DNA from: Alphaproteobacteria bacterium
Lineage (GTDB): Bacteria > Pseudomonadota > Alphaproteobacteria > TMED109
DNA length: 64,000 nt
Reading direction: 5' to 3'
Assembly (NCBI GenBank): GCA_022824395.1
Contig: JAJDZX010000037.1
Coordinates: 1 to 64,000 of the forward strand
The notes under the pieces: generated by a model
Database searches by the model: none
What the model saw: only the letters and a program-made list of their open reading frames with translations
Told to the model about the DNA's origin: nothing
In this document: in pieces, positions 27,244 through 34,713 of the stretch
How positions within the stretch are numbered: the stretch's first letter is position 1
Layout of the letters: each line of letters begins with the position of its first letter
Position numbers and translations under genes: made by a program

Positions 27244-28604
27244 GGGGTCGCCCCGGCCAAGGCGGCGGGCTCAAGCGGCAAGTGCTGGAGCTGCGCAATG
27301 GGGGCCCGCAGGTTCACCTGGTTCGCCGCTCCCCAGGCAACGCGGTCGAACGAACCGCACCGGTCGCAGACCGCCTGCCAGCGCAAGTAGCCTTCGGCGC
27401 AGGCGCTGCATGTCCAGGTCGGTGCCGGCTGGGCATCGAGTGCCGCCGAAAGCCATTTCGATGCCGCTTCGGGATCATTGCCGCTCAGGCGCTCGAGGTC
27501 GGCCAGCATGCGATACACGCGCTCATCATGGTGGCCACCCCGCACGAGATCCAGATACTTGCGGGCAACTCCGAACAGCTTGGCGCGGAGCGCCACCTCT
27601 GCCAGCGCAAGGTGCCCCTCCATCGTGTTCGGAGTCAACTTGGTCAGTTCCTCCAGCGGCCCCACGCCGGCGAGCGGGCCGTCCGCCCCGCTTGCCCGCA
27701 GCAGCAGGAACGCCAGATCCGGGTGTGGTTGCGTCTTCCAGGCGGCGCGGATGACCCGGGCGGCCTCGCTGGACCGCCCGGCATCAAGCCACACTTCCGC
27801 CGCGATGGCGGCGGCCGGGGCAAAGTCGGGCAACAGGGAGACGGCTTCCGACGCCGCGCGCTGCGCCTGCGCGGCGTTGCGGTCGGCCCGGCAGGCCCTC
27901 GCGACCTCGACCGCAATGATCCCTCGGGCCCGGCGCGCTGCGTCTTCCGCCATGTGCCCGCTCCGCCGCATTGTGGCGACGATCTGATTCGCCCGGTCCC
28001 AGCGGTGGAGCCGCAGGGTCAGGTCGAGACACTCCTGCAGCGCCCAACGCGGCGAGGGAACCTGCTCAATGGCGCGTTCGGCAAGCTCGAGAGCGTCCTC
28101 TAGCCGACCCTGCTGTCGTACCTCGGCGACCAGACCTCGCAGGGCGGCGAGCCTCGTCCGGCCGCCGTGTTCCATGCGTTCGAACACGGCGTGAGCTTCC
28201 GCCGAATCCTCCGCCAGCATGGCGGCCTGCGCTTCGAGCAGCAGCCGCAGCGGGGCGTCGGACGGCAGCACGCGAACGCCCTTCAGGGCACTGCGCACGC
28301 CACGTTCATCGCCGCCGGCCGCGGCCGTGAGGCCGGTTTCGAGGGAGCGCCAGCCGCGCCGCACGCGTTGATTCCGCCATGCTGCGGCAGCGCGCCGCGG
28401 CAGGCTCCACATGAACCGGACCACGAGCAGTCCGCACAGGATCAGTCCGGCCGCAACCAGGAGCGTCGCGACGAGCAGACCCGGCGCGGCACGCACCTCC
28501 CAACCCTGCCATTCGAGGCGGAACTGTCCGGGCACTTCGGCCAACCACGCGGCTCCGAACCCGGCGCCCGCCAACACGCCCAACAGGATCAGCAGCCGTA
28601 TCAT
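27240..28604 (-). CDS. hemY: HemY-like TPR membrane protein with C-terminal zinc ribbon
   Basis: This 454-residue inner-membrane protein has two N-terminal membrane helices (about 1-20 and 41-66) with a short loop (HemY_N domain), then a long tetratricopeptide-like array facing the cytosol. Near the C-terminus (about 410-435) are two Cys pairs, CSAC and CDRC, a rubredoxin-like ribbon as in LapB. The family was named from its position near heme genes in enterobacteria and its biochemical role is unsettled; it is not the oxidase of the same name in Bacillus. It overlaps mic60 upstream and the transpeptidase downstream by 4 bases each. Confidence 0.85.
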   Translation of the reverse strand: MIRLLILLGVLAGAGFGAAWLAEVPGQFRLEWQGWEVRAAPGLLVATLLVAAGLILCGLLVVRFMWSLPRRAAAAWRNQRVRRGWRSLETGLTAAAGGDERGVRSALKGVRVLPSDAPLRLLLEAQAAMLAEDSAEAHAVFERMEHGGRTRLAALRGLVAEVRQQGRLEDALELAERAIEQVPSPRWALQECLDLTLRLHRWDRANQIVATMRRSGHMAEDAARRARGIIAVEVARACRADRNAAQAQRAASEAVSLLPDFAPAAAIAAEVWLDAGRSSEAARVIRAAWKTQPHPDLAFLLLRASGADGPLAGVGPLEELTKLTPNTMEGHLALAEVALRAKLFGVARKYLDLVRGGHHDERVYRMLADLERLSGNDPEAASKWLSAALDAQPAPTWTCSACAEGYLRWQAVCDRCGSFDRVAWGAANQVNLRAPIAQLQHLPLEPAALAGATP

Positions 28605-29857
28605 CGCCGCTCCGCCACGGGTGACCCGTCCGCTGTCTGCACGAGTTCCGCGATCCGCCGGTCCGAGTAGCTCTCCAGGTCCTGCACGGCAGCGTATGCC
28701 GCCAGCACCCGCCCAGTCCCGTCTCGCCAGTCGGCCAGCTCGGCCTGGACCGCCTTGGGCAGCGTCCCGCTTTCCTCCCAGGCCTCGCGCAGATCGCCGG
28801 TGTCCACGAGGAAACCTACGCGCGCCAGTACCGCTTCGGCCGATTCACCTTCCGGAATCTGCGTCCGACGGACCTCGACCAGGCCGGTCACGCGCTCCAG
28901 CAGCCGATCCAGGCCGCCGGCGGCGGGATTGCGCAGTGCCGCACGAGCCGCAGGCTCGGCGATCGAGAACTGCCGGGCCAGTTCCGCTGGCGTCGTGACC
29001 CCCGACAGCGCGTAGCGCGCAAGCTCCGTCATTGCGGCGGTAGCCTCGGCGTCTCCTCCGACCAATTCGCGGAGCAACTCCAGCGATTCCGCGATGGGAT
29101 GACCGCGGACCGTTTCGACACCGACTCGCTGAACCACCCGCGCGGTGGCGAGGGCCCGGAGACCGGCCTGCACCCGCTCGAGGTCTGCCGAAACTGCCCG
29201 GGAGAGCTCAGCGAACCGGCCCGTCATCGCTACCGCGTCGGCCTCGGAACCAGGAACCAGCACCAGTGCTCCCAACCGGTCTTCGACCGCACGGAGCTGT
29301 CGGCCCAGCGAGGCACCGAGCGCATCCACCTCGCTCCGGAAGGCCAGCCCATCCTGGCCGGCTGCGACCCGCTCCACCCGGGCGGCCAGATCCTGCAGGT
29401 CTGCTTCGGTCAGCGCACGGGATGCATTGGCCGACACCTGCTGCTCAAGTTCGGCAATCCGAGCCTCCAGGGTCTGGGCTTCGCCACGCGCGGCCGCGAC
29501 GTCGCGCCGAAATTCCCAGACCACGAGTCCGGCTGTGACGGCAAGTGCCGCGGCAAGGCCCACCCCGAGCAAGAGCACGTACGGTCGGGTCCGGCGGTGT
29601 TCCCTGGCCTTCCCCGAGGCGCTGCCCCGGCTGCCCGGAACGTCCGGGGCTGGGGGCGATGAGGGCACGGACGGTTGGCCGGAACGTTTCCCGCCCGCTG
29701 CCTTCGCGGCGCCCGCTTCGGTGCCGGCAGACGGCTTTGCCCCGGGAGAGGCAGATTCGTTCTTGGCCGGTCCCGCCGAACCCGGGGTGCCGGCAGGATC
29801 CGACGTGGCGGAGGACGCCGCGCGCCCGGCCTCCGGCGCGTCTCGTGAGGCAATCAT
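28601..29857 (-). CDS. Mitofilin (Mic60-like) inner-membrane protein, COG4223
   Basis: This 418-residue protein has a Pro/Ala/Ser/Gly-rich cytosolic N-terminus (about 1-85), one membrane helix (YVLLLGVGLAAALAVTAGLV), a heptad-rich coiled coil (about 120-240), and a C-terminal mitofilin-signature region ending in the motif around DLREAWEESGTLP. This is the layout of alphaproteobacterial Mic60, the bacterial relative of the mitochondrial cristae organiser, which is known to sit beside hemY. The ATG at 29857 has no strong ribosome site; ATG 29935 and longer forms remain possible because the frame is open to 30055. The stop overlaps the hemY start by ATGA. No hemD-like gene is found upstream. Confidence 0.8.
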   Translation of the reverse strand: MIASRDAPEAGRAASSATSDPAGTPGSAGPAKNESASPGAKPSAGTEAGAAKAAGGKRSGQPSVPSSPPAPDVPGSRGSASGKAREHRRTRPYVLLLGVGLAAALAVTAGLVVWEFRRDVAAARGEAQTLEARIAELEQQVSANASRALTEADLQDLAARVERVAAGQDGLAFRSEVDALGASLGRQLRAVEDRLGALVLVPGSEADAVAMTGRFAELSRAVSADLERVQAGLRALATARVVQRVGVETVRGHPIAESLELLRELVGGDAEATAAMTELARYALSGVTTPAELARQFSIAEPAARAALRNPAAGGLDRLLERVTGLVEVRRTQIPEGESAEAVLARVGFLVDTGDLREAWEESGTLPKAVQAELADWRDGTGRVLAAYAAVQDLESYSDRRIAELVQTADGSPVAERR

Positions 29858-30123
29858 CAGAGTGCTCGCATCCGGGCGTCCGGTGGCATGGGCCGAAGAT
29901 ACCACCAGATGCTCAGACCAGCCGGGCAGGAGCATTCCGGAGGCAAGCCCCGGGGAGCCCCGGCCGGTCCGGCAGCCCGGGACGGTCCTCTGCCAGTACG
30001 TCCGGGTCGGCGAACCCGGGCGCCCGTCCCACGGACGCGCTCTCGACCGGATCACGCCAGCCGGCCTGGAGAGCGATCCCCTCCCGCATCGTCACCGGCC
30101 GTGCGACGCCTCCGGCGTCCCGC

Positions 30124-30972
30124 TCACAGCCGCCGATCACATTTGATTACGACCTCGTCGACTTCGGCGCCCGACCCAACATCGACCTCGACCCGAACCG
30201 TCCGATACCCCTCCCGGTGGCCCTGGAACACGTAGATCCCCGGCGGCAGCAGCACGGTGGTTCGGTCGATCCGCCCGAGCGCTCGAATCCCGCGAATCAG
30301 CACCAGCGTGGCCTGGTCGGACACCACGGTCACCGGAACCGGCCGGCCCACCTCGTCGGACAAGGTAGCGGTCTCGAGCGATTCGTCGTGGGTTTTCCGG
30401 CGCACATGCCCGCTGCCGGACTCCCCGGTGTCAATCGCGGGTCCCGGGCTCGCCGCTGGTGTCGAACGGGCCGGCGCCGCGGTGCCGGGGCCGGTCGCAA
30501 GCTCGCTCGAGACCGCCAGGGCTTCGGCGATGCTTCTTGCGGTGCGTAGTTCCTCGATCGCCTCGTCGAACGCCCAACGACGGACCGCGAGGCCAGCCCG
30601 TCGCTCCGCGTTCGCCGTCACCGACGCCGCCCCGGAATCCGTCGACACGCCGCCCGTGGAAGACCAATACCGGGCACGCCAGGCCTCGTAGTCGGCCGCG
30701 AAAGCCTCGTATCGTTCACATGGCTCGCGCGGAACCAGCGCACAATTCACCCGCGCGAGCGCCCTCGACCCTGGGTGCCCGGCGTGCGGTCCTTCCCGGA
30801 CGGGCTCCAGCCCCCCGCCCGGGCGGGGGACATCGGAACCATCCATCCCGTCCTGCCTGCCCACCACGACGTAGACCGCCACGAGGAAGGCTGCCAATAC
30901 CAGCAGCGGTCTGGCGATTCGGCGAAGCGTCCAGATCGCGAGCCGACCGGCCATCGTCAACAATGGACGCAT
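30124..30972 (-). CDS. Single-pass membrane protein with PEGA-like C-terminal domain
   Basis: This 282-residue protein begins with a membrane helix (about 18-37, RPLLVLAAFLVAVYVVVG), then a Pro/Gly-rich periplasmic spacer. A short helical part follows around FDEAIEELRTARSIAEAL, with a low-complexity linker after it. The C-terminal strand-rich segment PPGIYVFQGHREGYRTVRVEVDVG has the shape of a PEGA domain. The function is unknown. The frame is open further upstream (to 31122), but ATG 30972 puts the membrane helix at the N-terminus. A gap of 266 bases separates it from mic60. Confidence 0.6.
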   Translation of the reverse strand: MRPLLTMAGRLAIWTLRRIARPLLVLAAFLVAVYVVVGRQDGMDGSDVPRPGGGLEPVREGPHAGHPGSRALARVNCALVPREPCERYEAFAADYEAWRARYWSSTGGVSTDSGAASVTANAERRAGLAVRRWAFDEAIEELRTARSIAEALAVSSELATGPGTAAPARSTPAASPGPAIDTGESGSGHVRRKTHDESLETATLSDEVGRPVPVTVVSDQATLVLIRGIRALGRIDRTTVLLPPGIYVFQGHREGYRTVRVEVDVGSGAEVDEVVIKCDRRL

Positions 30973-31203
30973 GCCTGCACCCGAACGTCCGGCGGCAGTC
31001 CCTCTCCGGGGCGCGCCCGGAGCTTGGCGCCACTGCGCCGCGAACCGACGCTCCACACGGTCCCGTGCGGTTTCCCCGGACGTACCGCATACTGCCGAGG
31101 CGCCCGTGCGCTCTGCTGCCACGATGCCGGGCGCTCGGAGCCCTGTGTCGCGGGAACCGTCAAGGCGCAGGCGGATGCCACTCGGGAAGATTGTGTCCGA
31201 CGC

Positions 31204-31584
31204 ATGGCCACGTTCCTAGCAGTTGCCGTCGGCGGTGCGATCGGCGCCGCACTCCGACACGCCGTGAGCATGGGAATGTACAGCTGGCTGGGCACGGGCT
31301 TTCCGTGGGGCACGCTCACCGTCAACGTGCTGGGATCGTTCGTCCTCGGTGTCGTGGTGGAAGCCGGCGCCTCGACGTTCAAGCTCACACCCGAACTGCG
31401 CGCGCTGATCGCCACCGGTCTCCTCGGAGCGTTCACGACGTTCTCGACCTTTGCGCTTGACACCGCCAGCCTGTTCGATCGGCAGGCGACGGTCTACGGC
31501 CTCCTCTATGTCGGCGCTTCCGTGACGCTTTGCATCGGCGGGTTCTACCTTGGCGCCGGCGGCGCTCGATGGGCCCTGTCTTGA
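31204..31584 (+). CDS. crcB: Fluoride channel CrcB/Fluc
   Basis: This 126-residue, four-helix inner-membrane protein works as a dual-topology dimer that lets fluoride leave the cell. Family signatures are GGAIGAALRH (10-19), the GTLTVNVLGSF stretch (36-46, with the conserved Asn) and GAFTTFSTF (75-83), with the two Phe positions that line the pore. The ATG at 31204 starts exactly on the family N-terminus. No fluoride riboswitch pattern was found upstream. The pseudouridine synthase gene follows on the same strand within 11 bases or overlapping. Confidence 0.93.
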   Translation: MATFLAVAVGGAIGAALRHAVSMGMYSWLGTGFPWGTLTVNVLGSFVLGVVVEAGASTFKLTPELRALIATGLLGAFTTFSTFALDTASLFDRQATVYGLLYVGASVTLCIGGFYLGAGGARWALS

Positions 31585-31595
31585 CGGGCAGCCGG

Positions 31596-32528
31596 ATGCC
31601 GGACACGGTCCGTGACGACGACGACGGCATCCGGCTCGACCGCTGGCTGCGCCAGCAGCTGCCCGAACTCCCGTTCGGACTTATCCAGAGACTCATCCGT
31701 ACCGGCCAGGTCCGCGTGAACGGTCGCCGCGCCAGGGCCCACCATCGCCTGGAAGCTGGACAAATGGTGCGCGTCCCGCCGGTGGAGCGCCAGGTCCGCA
31801 GGCCGTCCGCCTCCCTTCCGACCGACGCGCAAATCGCGTTGCTGTCGGAGCGCACGCTCTACCGGGACGATCACTTCATCGCGATCAACAAGCCCGCGGG
31901 CCTCGCCGTCCAGGGGGGCCCGGGGATCTCCGTTCACCTGGACGGCATGCTCGATGCCCTGCGCTGGGGTGCAGATGAGCGCCCGCGCCTGGTCCACCGG
32001 CTCGACCGGGACACGACTGGCGTTCTGTTGCTGGCGCGCTCACGCCGGGCAGCCCAGCATTGCAGCCGGATCTTTCGGGAGGGCCTCGCCGACAAGGTGT
32101 ACTGGGCCCTGGTCACCGGGGTTCCGAACCCGCGCGCGGGTCAGATTGCGGGCCATTTGCGGAAGATCACCGCGGGCGGGGAGCGGCGGATGGTCGGGGG
32201 GCCGACCGGGCGGGCTGCCGCTACCAGCTACCGGACGAGAGGGGCCTCAGGCGACGTCGCTTGGCTTGAGCTTCGGCCGGAGACCGGGCGAACGCACCAA
32301 CTGCGGGTGCATTGCGCCACGATCGGATGCCCCATTCAGGGGGATGCCAAGTACGGCGGGGACGGAGCCAACTCGGGCGGACCATTGCAGCTCCATGCCC
32401 GGGAGATCGCCGTGCCGGATCTGGAAGGATGTACGCTCCGGATCGAGGCACCGGTGCCCGAGACGATGCGATCCGCGTTCGCGCAGGCAGGGTTCAGGAT
32501 TCCGGAGACACCGGGCGGGGCGTCGTGA
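31596..32528 (+). CDS. rluC: RluC/RluD-family 23S rRNA pseudouridine synthase
   Basis: This 310-residue enzyme isomerises uridines in large-subunit rRNA. An S4 RNA-binding domain (about 12-70, DGIRLDRWLRQQLP...) precedes the catalytic domain, which carries the family motif RLVHRLDRDTTGVLLLAR with its catalytic Asp, and the later GRTHQLRVH motif. RluC is more likely than RluD from the overall layout, but the exact target sites cannot be read. ATG 31596 is preferred; ATG 31569 would overlap crcB by 16 bases and is also possible. Confidence 0.85.
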   Translation: MPDTVRDDDDGIRLDRWLRQQLPELPFGLIQRLIRTGQVRVNGRRARAHHRLEAGQMVRVPPVERQVRRPSASLPTDAQIALLSERTLYRDDHFIAINKPAGLAVQGGPGISVHLDGMLDALRWGADERPRLVHRLDRDTTGVLLLARSRRAAQHCSRIFREGLADKVYWALVTGVPNPRAGQIAGHLRKITAGGERRMVGGPTGRAAATSYRTRGASGDVAWLELRPETGRTHQLRVHCATIGCPIQGDAKYGGDGANSGGPLQLHAREIAVPDLEGCTLRIEAPVPETMRSAFAQAGFRIPETPGGAS

Positions 32529-32594
32529 CGTCCGCGGCGGGGCGGCATCACTTGACCTGCCCCGCCCCGGACTGCTCCACGACCGCGCGTGCGA

Positions 32595-32792
32595 TCACGC
32601 GTGGCGGGATGCTCCCGTGCCGATCGGCAGACCCTGTCCGCCGTTGCCCAGCCAGCGGACGATGCGAACGAGCGCTTCCCGAACTGCCCTGCCCTGCAGG
32701 GCGCGGCCCGCCCGGGCCAAACCGGGGTAGTCGGTGCCGGCGGGGCCCGTAACCTGGGTACCGCCAGAGGGTCGGTAGAAGAGGGTGTTCAT
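32595..32792 (-). CDS. Possible small basic protein
   Basis: The 65-residue frame starts at ATG 32792 behind AAAGGAACAAGG, a good ribosome site. The protein begins MNTLFYRPSGG and has a basic amphipathic helix (RAGRALQGRAVREALVRIVRWL) in its C-terminal half, a shape shared with short uncharacterised proteobacterial proteins. No family can be named. It sits alone between convergent genes, with a palindrome that could hold its promoter upstream. Confidence 0.4.
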   Translation of the reverse strand: MNTLFYRPSGGTQVTGPAGTDYPGLARAGRALQGRAVREALVRIVRWLGNGGQGLPIGTGASRHA

Positions 32793-32858
32793 CGCCTTGT
32801 TCCTTTCAAGCACGCGACCGGCGTGCCTGCTGAACCATGTAGGTGTGCGATGAACGTC

Positions 32859-32870
32859 TGCCTATAGGCA
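32859..32870. promoter_or_regulatory. Perfect 12-base palindrome TGCCTATAGGCA
   Basis: It lies 67 bases upstream of the small basic protein start. The central TATAGG could act as a -10 box, or the palindrome could be an operator. Confidence 0.3.
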
Positions 32871-33074
32871 ATCTCACGCCTCAGCTATGCGCCTTTCGCA
32901 TGGCTCGGGACATCGGCAGGCCCGAGTTCCCACCTCGAACGGAGAGGGCGCGAGTGCAGCACGACATCGTTGCCACCCGGTCAGCGGCGGCGATGGACCG
33001 CAACGTTACCGACTGACATGCGGTTTCTGCATGTCTGTGCAATGGCTGGCGGGTCCGCGGACGTCCCGGTGCGA

Positions 33075-33896
33075 TCAGTCCAGAAAGATGTCCTGCTGCA
33101 GCTGAGCGGCGGGGTTGACCGCATAGGACGCCAGGCTCACGACCCCGGCTTCACGCAGGACGTCCTCGTCGATGAAGGTGTTCCCGGTACAGGAGCGCGC
33201 AGGACGGGTCACGATGGCGTGGGCGGCGTCCGCCATGATGTCGGGTTTCCGGCTCCGCTCCATCAGCTCCGCTCCGACGACGAACTCGACGGCGGCGGTC
33301 GCGATCGTGGTGCGCGGCCACAACGCGTTCGATGCGATGCCGGCTTCCGCCAGTTCCCCGGCCATGCCGATGGCGAGCATTGCCATCGCGTACTTTGACG
33401 CCGTGTAGGCGGCGTGCGGCGCAAACCAGTCGGGGTTGAGATTCAGTGGTGGTGCCAGGGTCAGTATGTGCGGGTTCGAGGCCTGCCGGAGGTGCGGGAT
33501 AGCGTGGTGCGACACCACGTGCGTGCCACGCGCATTGATTCCGAACATCAGGTCGAACCGCTTGGTCGGGGTTGCCTCCACGCCGGCCAGGTGAATGGCG
33601 CTCGCGTTGTTGACCAGCACGTCCAGACCGCCGAAGGTCTCGACGGTCCGCCGGATGCAGTCCGCCACCTGCTCCTCGGCCCTGACGTCGAGCGCGACGG
33701 CAAGGGCTTTCCCTCCCGCCTGCTCCACCTCTTCCGCCGCCGAATGGATCGTGCCCGGCAATTTCGGGTGCGGGTCCTCGGTTTTGCCCGTCACCACGAC
33801 GTTGGCTCCGTCGCGCGCGCACCTGAGCGCGATGGCCTTCCCGATCCCGCGGCTTGCGCCGGTGACCAGAACCGTCTTTCCAGATAGTGCCGGCAT
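33075..33896 (-). CDS. Short-chain dehydrogenase, HSDL2-like
   Basis: This 273-residue SDR is like the N-terminal part of hydroxysteroid dehydrogenase-like 2. The cofactor motif is TGASRGIG (about 12-19), NNAS marks the fourth strand, and the active site is YTASKYAM. The insert GKTEDPHPKLPGTIHSAAE (about 37-55) is a hallmark of the HSDL2 subgroup and suggests NADP use. Acyl or lipid substrates are likely; the exact one is unknown. It starts 9 bases after the next SDR gene ends, so the two form an operon. Confidence 0.82.
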   Translation of the reverse strand: MPALSGKTVLVTGASRGIGKAIALRCARDGANVVVTGKTEDPHPKLPGTIHSAAEEVEQAGGKALAVALDVRAEEQVADCIRRTVETFGGLDVLVNNASAIHLAGVEATPTKRFDLMFGINARGTHVVSHHAIPHLRQASNPHILTLAPPLNLNPDWFAPHAAYTASKYAMAMLAIGMAGELAEAGIASNALWPRTTIATAAVEFVVGAELMERSRKPDIMADAAHAIVTRPARSCTGNTFIDEDVLREAGVVSLASYAVNPAAQLQQDIFLD

Positions 33897-33905
33897 GGGC
33901 TTCCT

Positions 33906-34670
33906 CTACCGGGGTGCCAGGCGGACGGTGCCGTCGAGCCGAATGGTTTCGCCGTTGATCATCGGGTTTTCGTAGATATGCCGGACCAGCGACGCGTATT
34001 CCTCGGAACGCCCCAGCCGCGCCGGGTGCAGCGTGGACGCGATCAGCGATTCCTTGGCCGCTTCGGGAAGGCCTGCCAGCATCGGCGTCTCGAACAGCCC
34101 GGGCGCGATGGTCACGACACGGATCGCGGAGCGCGCCAGCTCACGGGCCGCGGGCAGGGTCAGCGCCACCACACCGCCCTTGGACGAGGCATACGCTCCC
34201 TGGCCGATCTGGCCATCGAATGCGGCCACCGATGCGGTGTTGACGATCAGGCCCCGGTCCTCTCCGTCCGGCTCGTTTTCCTGCATGGCCGCCGCGGCCG
34301 CCTTCATGACGTTGAACGTCCCCACCAGGTTGATCTGGATCACGCGGACATACGCGTCGAGCGGCAACGGGCCGTCGCGGCCGACCACTCTCCCTGGGGT
34401 GGCGACGCCCGCACAGTTGACCACGAGGTTGAGCGGACCGAACGCCTGCACGCTGGCGGCAACGGCATCAGCCACCGCGCTCTCGTCGGCCACGTCGAGG
34501 GCCACCGCCCGGCTGCGCGCTCCCAATCGCGCCGCCAGCGCCTCGGCGCGGGCGCCGTCAATGTCCACGATGCTCGCGTGGCCACCGGCATCGAGCACAG
34601 CCTCCACCGTGGCGGCCCCCAATCCGGACGCGCCGCCCGTTACGAACGCATGGGCTCTGCTGAAATTCAT
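33906..34670 (-). CDS. SDR-type 3-hydroxyacyl-CoA dehydrogenase (HSD10-like)
   Basis: This 254-residue SDR resembles type II 3-hydroxyacyl-CoA dehydrogenase (HSD17B10). It has TGGASGLG (11-18), an acidic residue after the second strand (IVDIDG) favouring NAD, NCAG, and the active site YASSKGG. The long insert NEPDGEDRGLIVNTASVAAFDGQ before the active site is typical of this subgroup. It should oxidise 3-hydroxyacyl-CoA in beta-oxidation of straight, branched or 2-methyl acyl chains. It is the first gene of a pair with the HSDL2-like gene. Confidence 0.85.
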   Translation of the reverse strand: MNFSRAHAFVTGGASGLGAATVEAVLDAGGHASIVDIDGARAEALAARLGARSRAVALDVADESAVADAVAASVQAFGPLNLVVNCAGVATPGRVVGRDGPLPLDAYVRVIQINLVGTFNVMKAAAAAMQENEPDGEDRGLIVNTASVAAFDGQIGQGAYASSKGGVVALTLPAARELARSAIRVVTIAPGLFETPMLAGLPEAAKESLIASTLHPARLGRSEEYASLVRHIYENPMINGETIRLDGTVRLAPR

Positions 34671-34713
34671 GCACTGGCTCCTGAGCTATCGGATCGCCGC
34701 CACGGGCGCCCGT

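Larger units (their letters stand above)
32529..33074. other. Intergenic region with one possible small gene
   Basis: Apart from the 65-codon frame at 32595-32792 and the palindrome at 32859-32870, no element is recognised. Confidence 0.45.

Noticed and set aside
29858-30123. Possible hemD remnant between the PEGA-like gene and mic60
   Set aside because: None of the three minus-strand frames shows uroporphyrinogen-III synthase motifs.
31085-31203. Fluoride riboswitch before crcB
   Set aside because: The conserved fluoride-aptamer sequence blocks could not be found in the upstream region.
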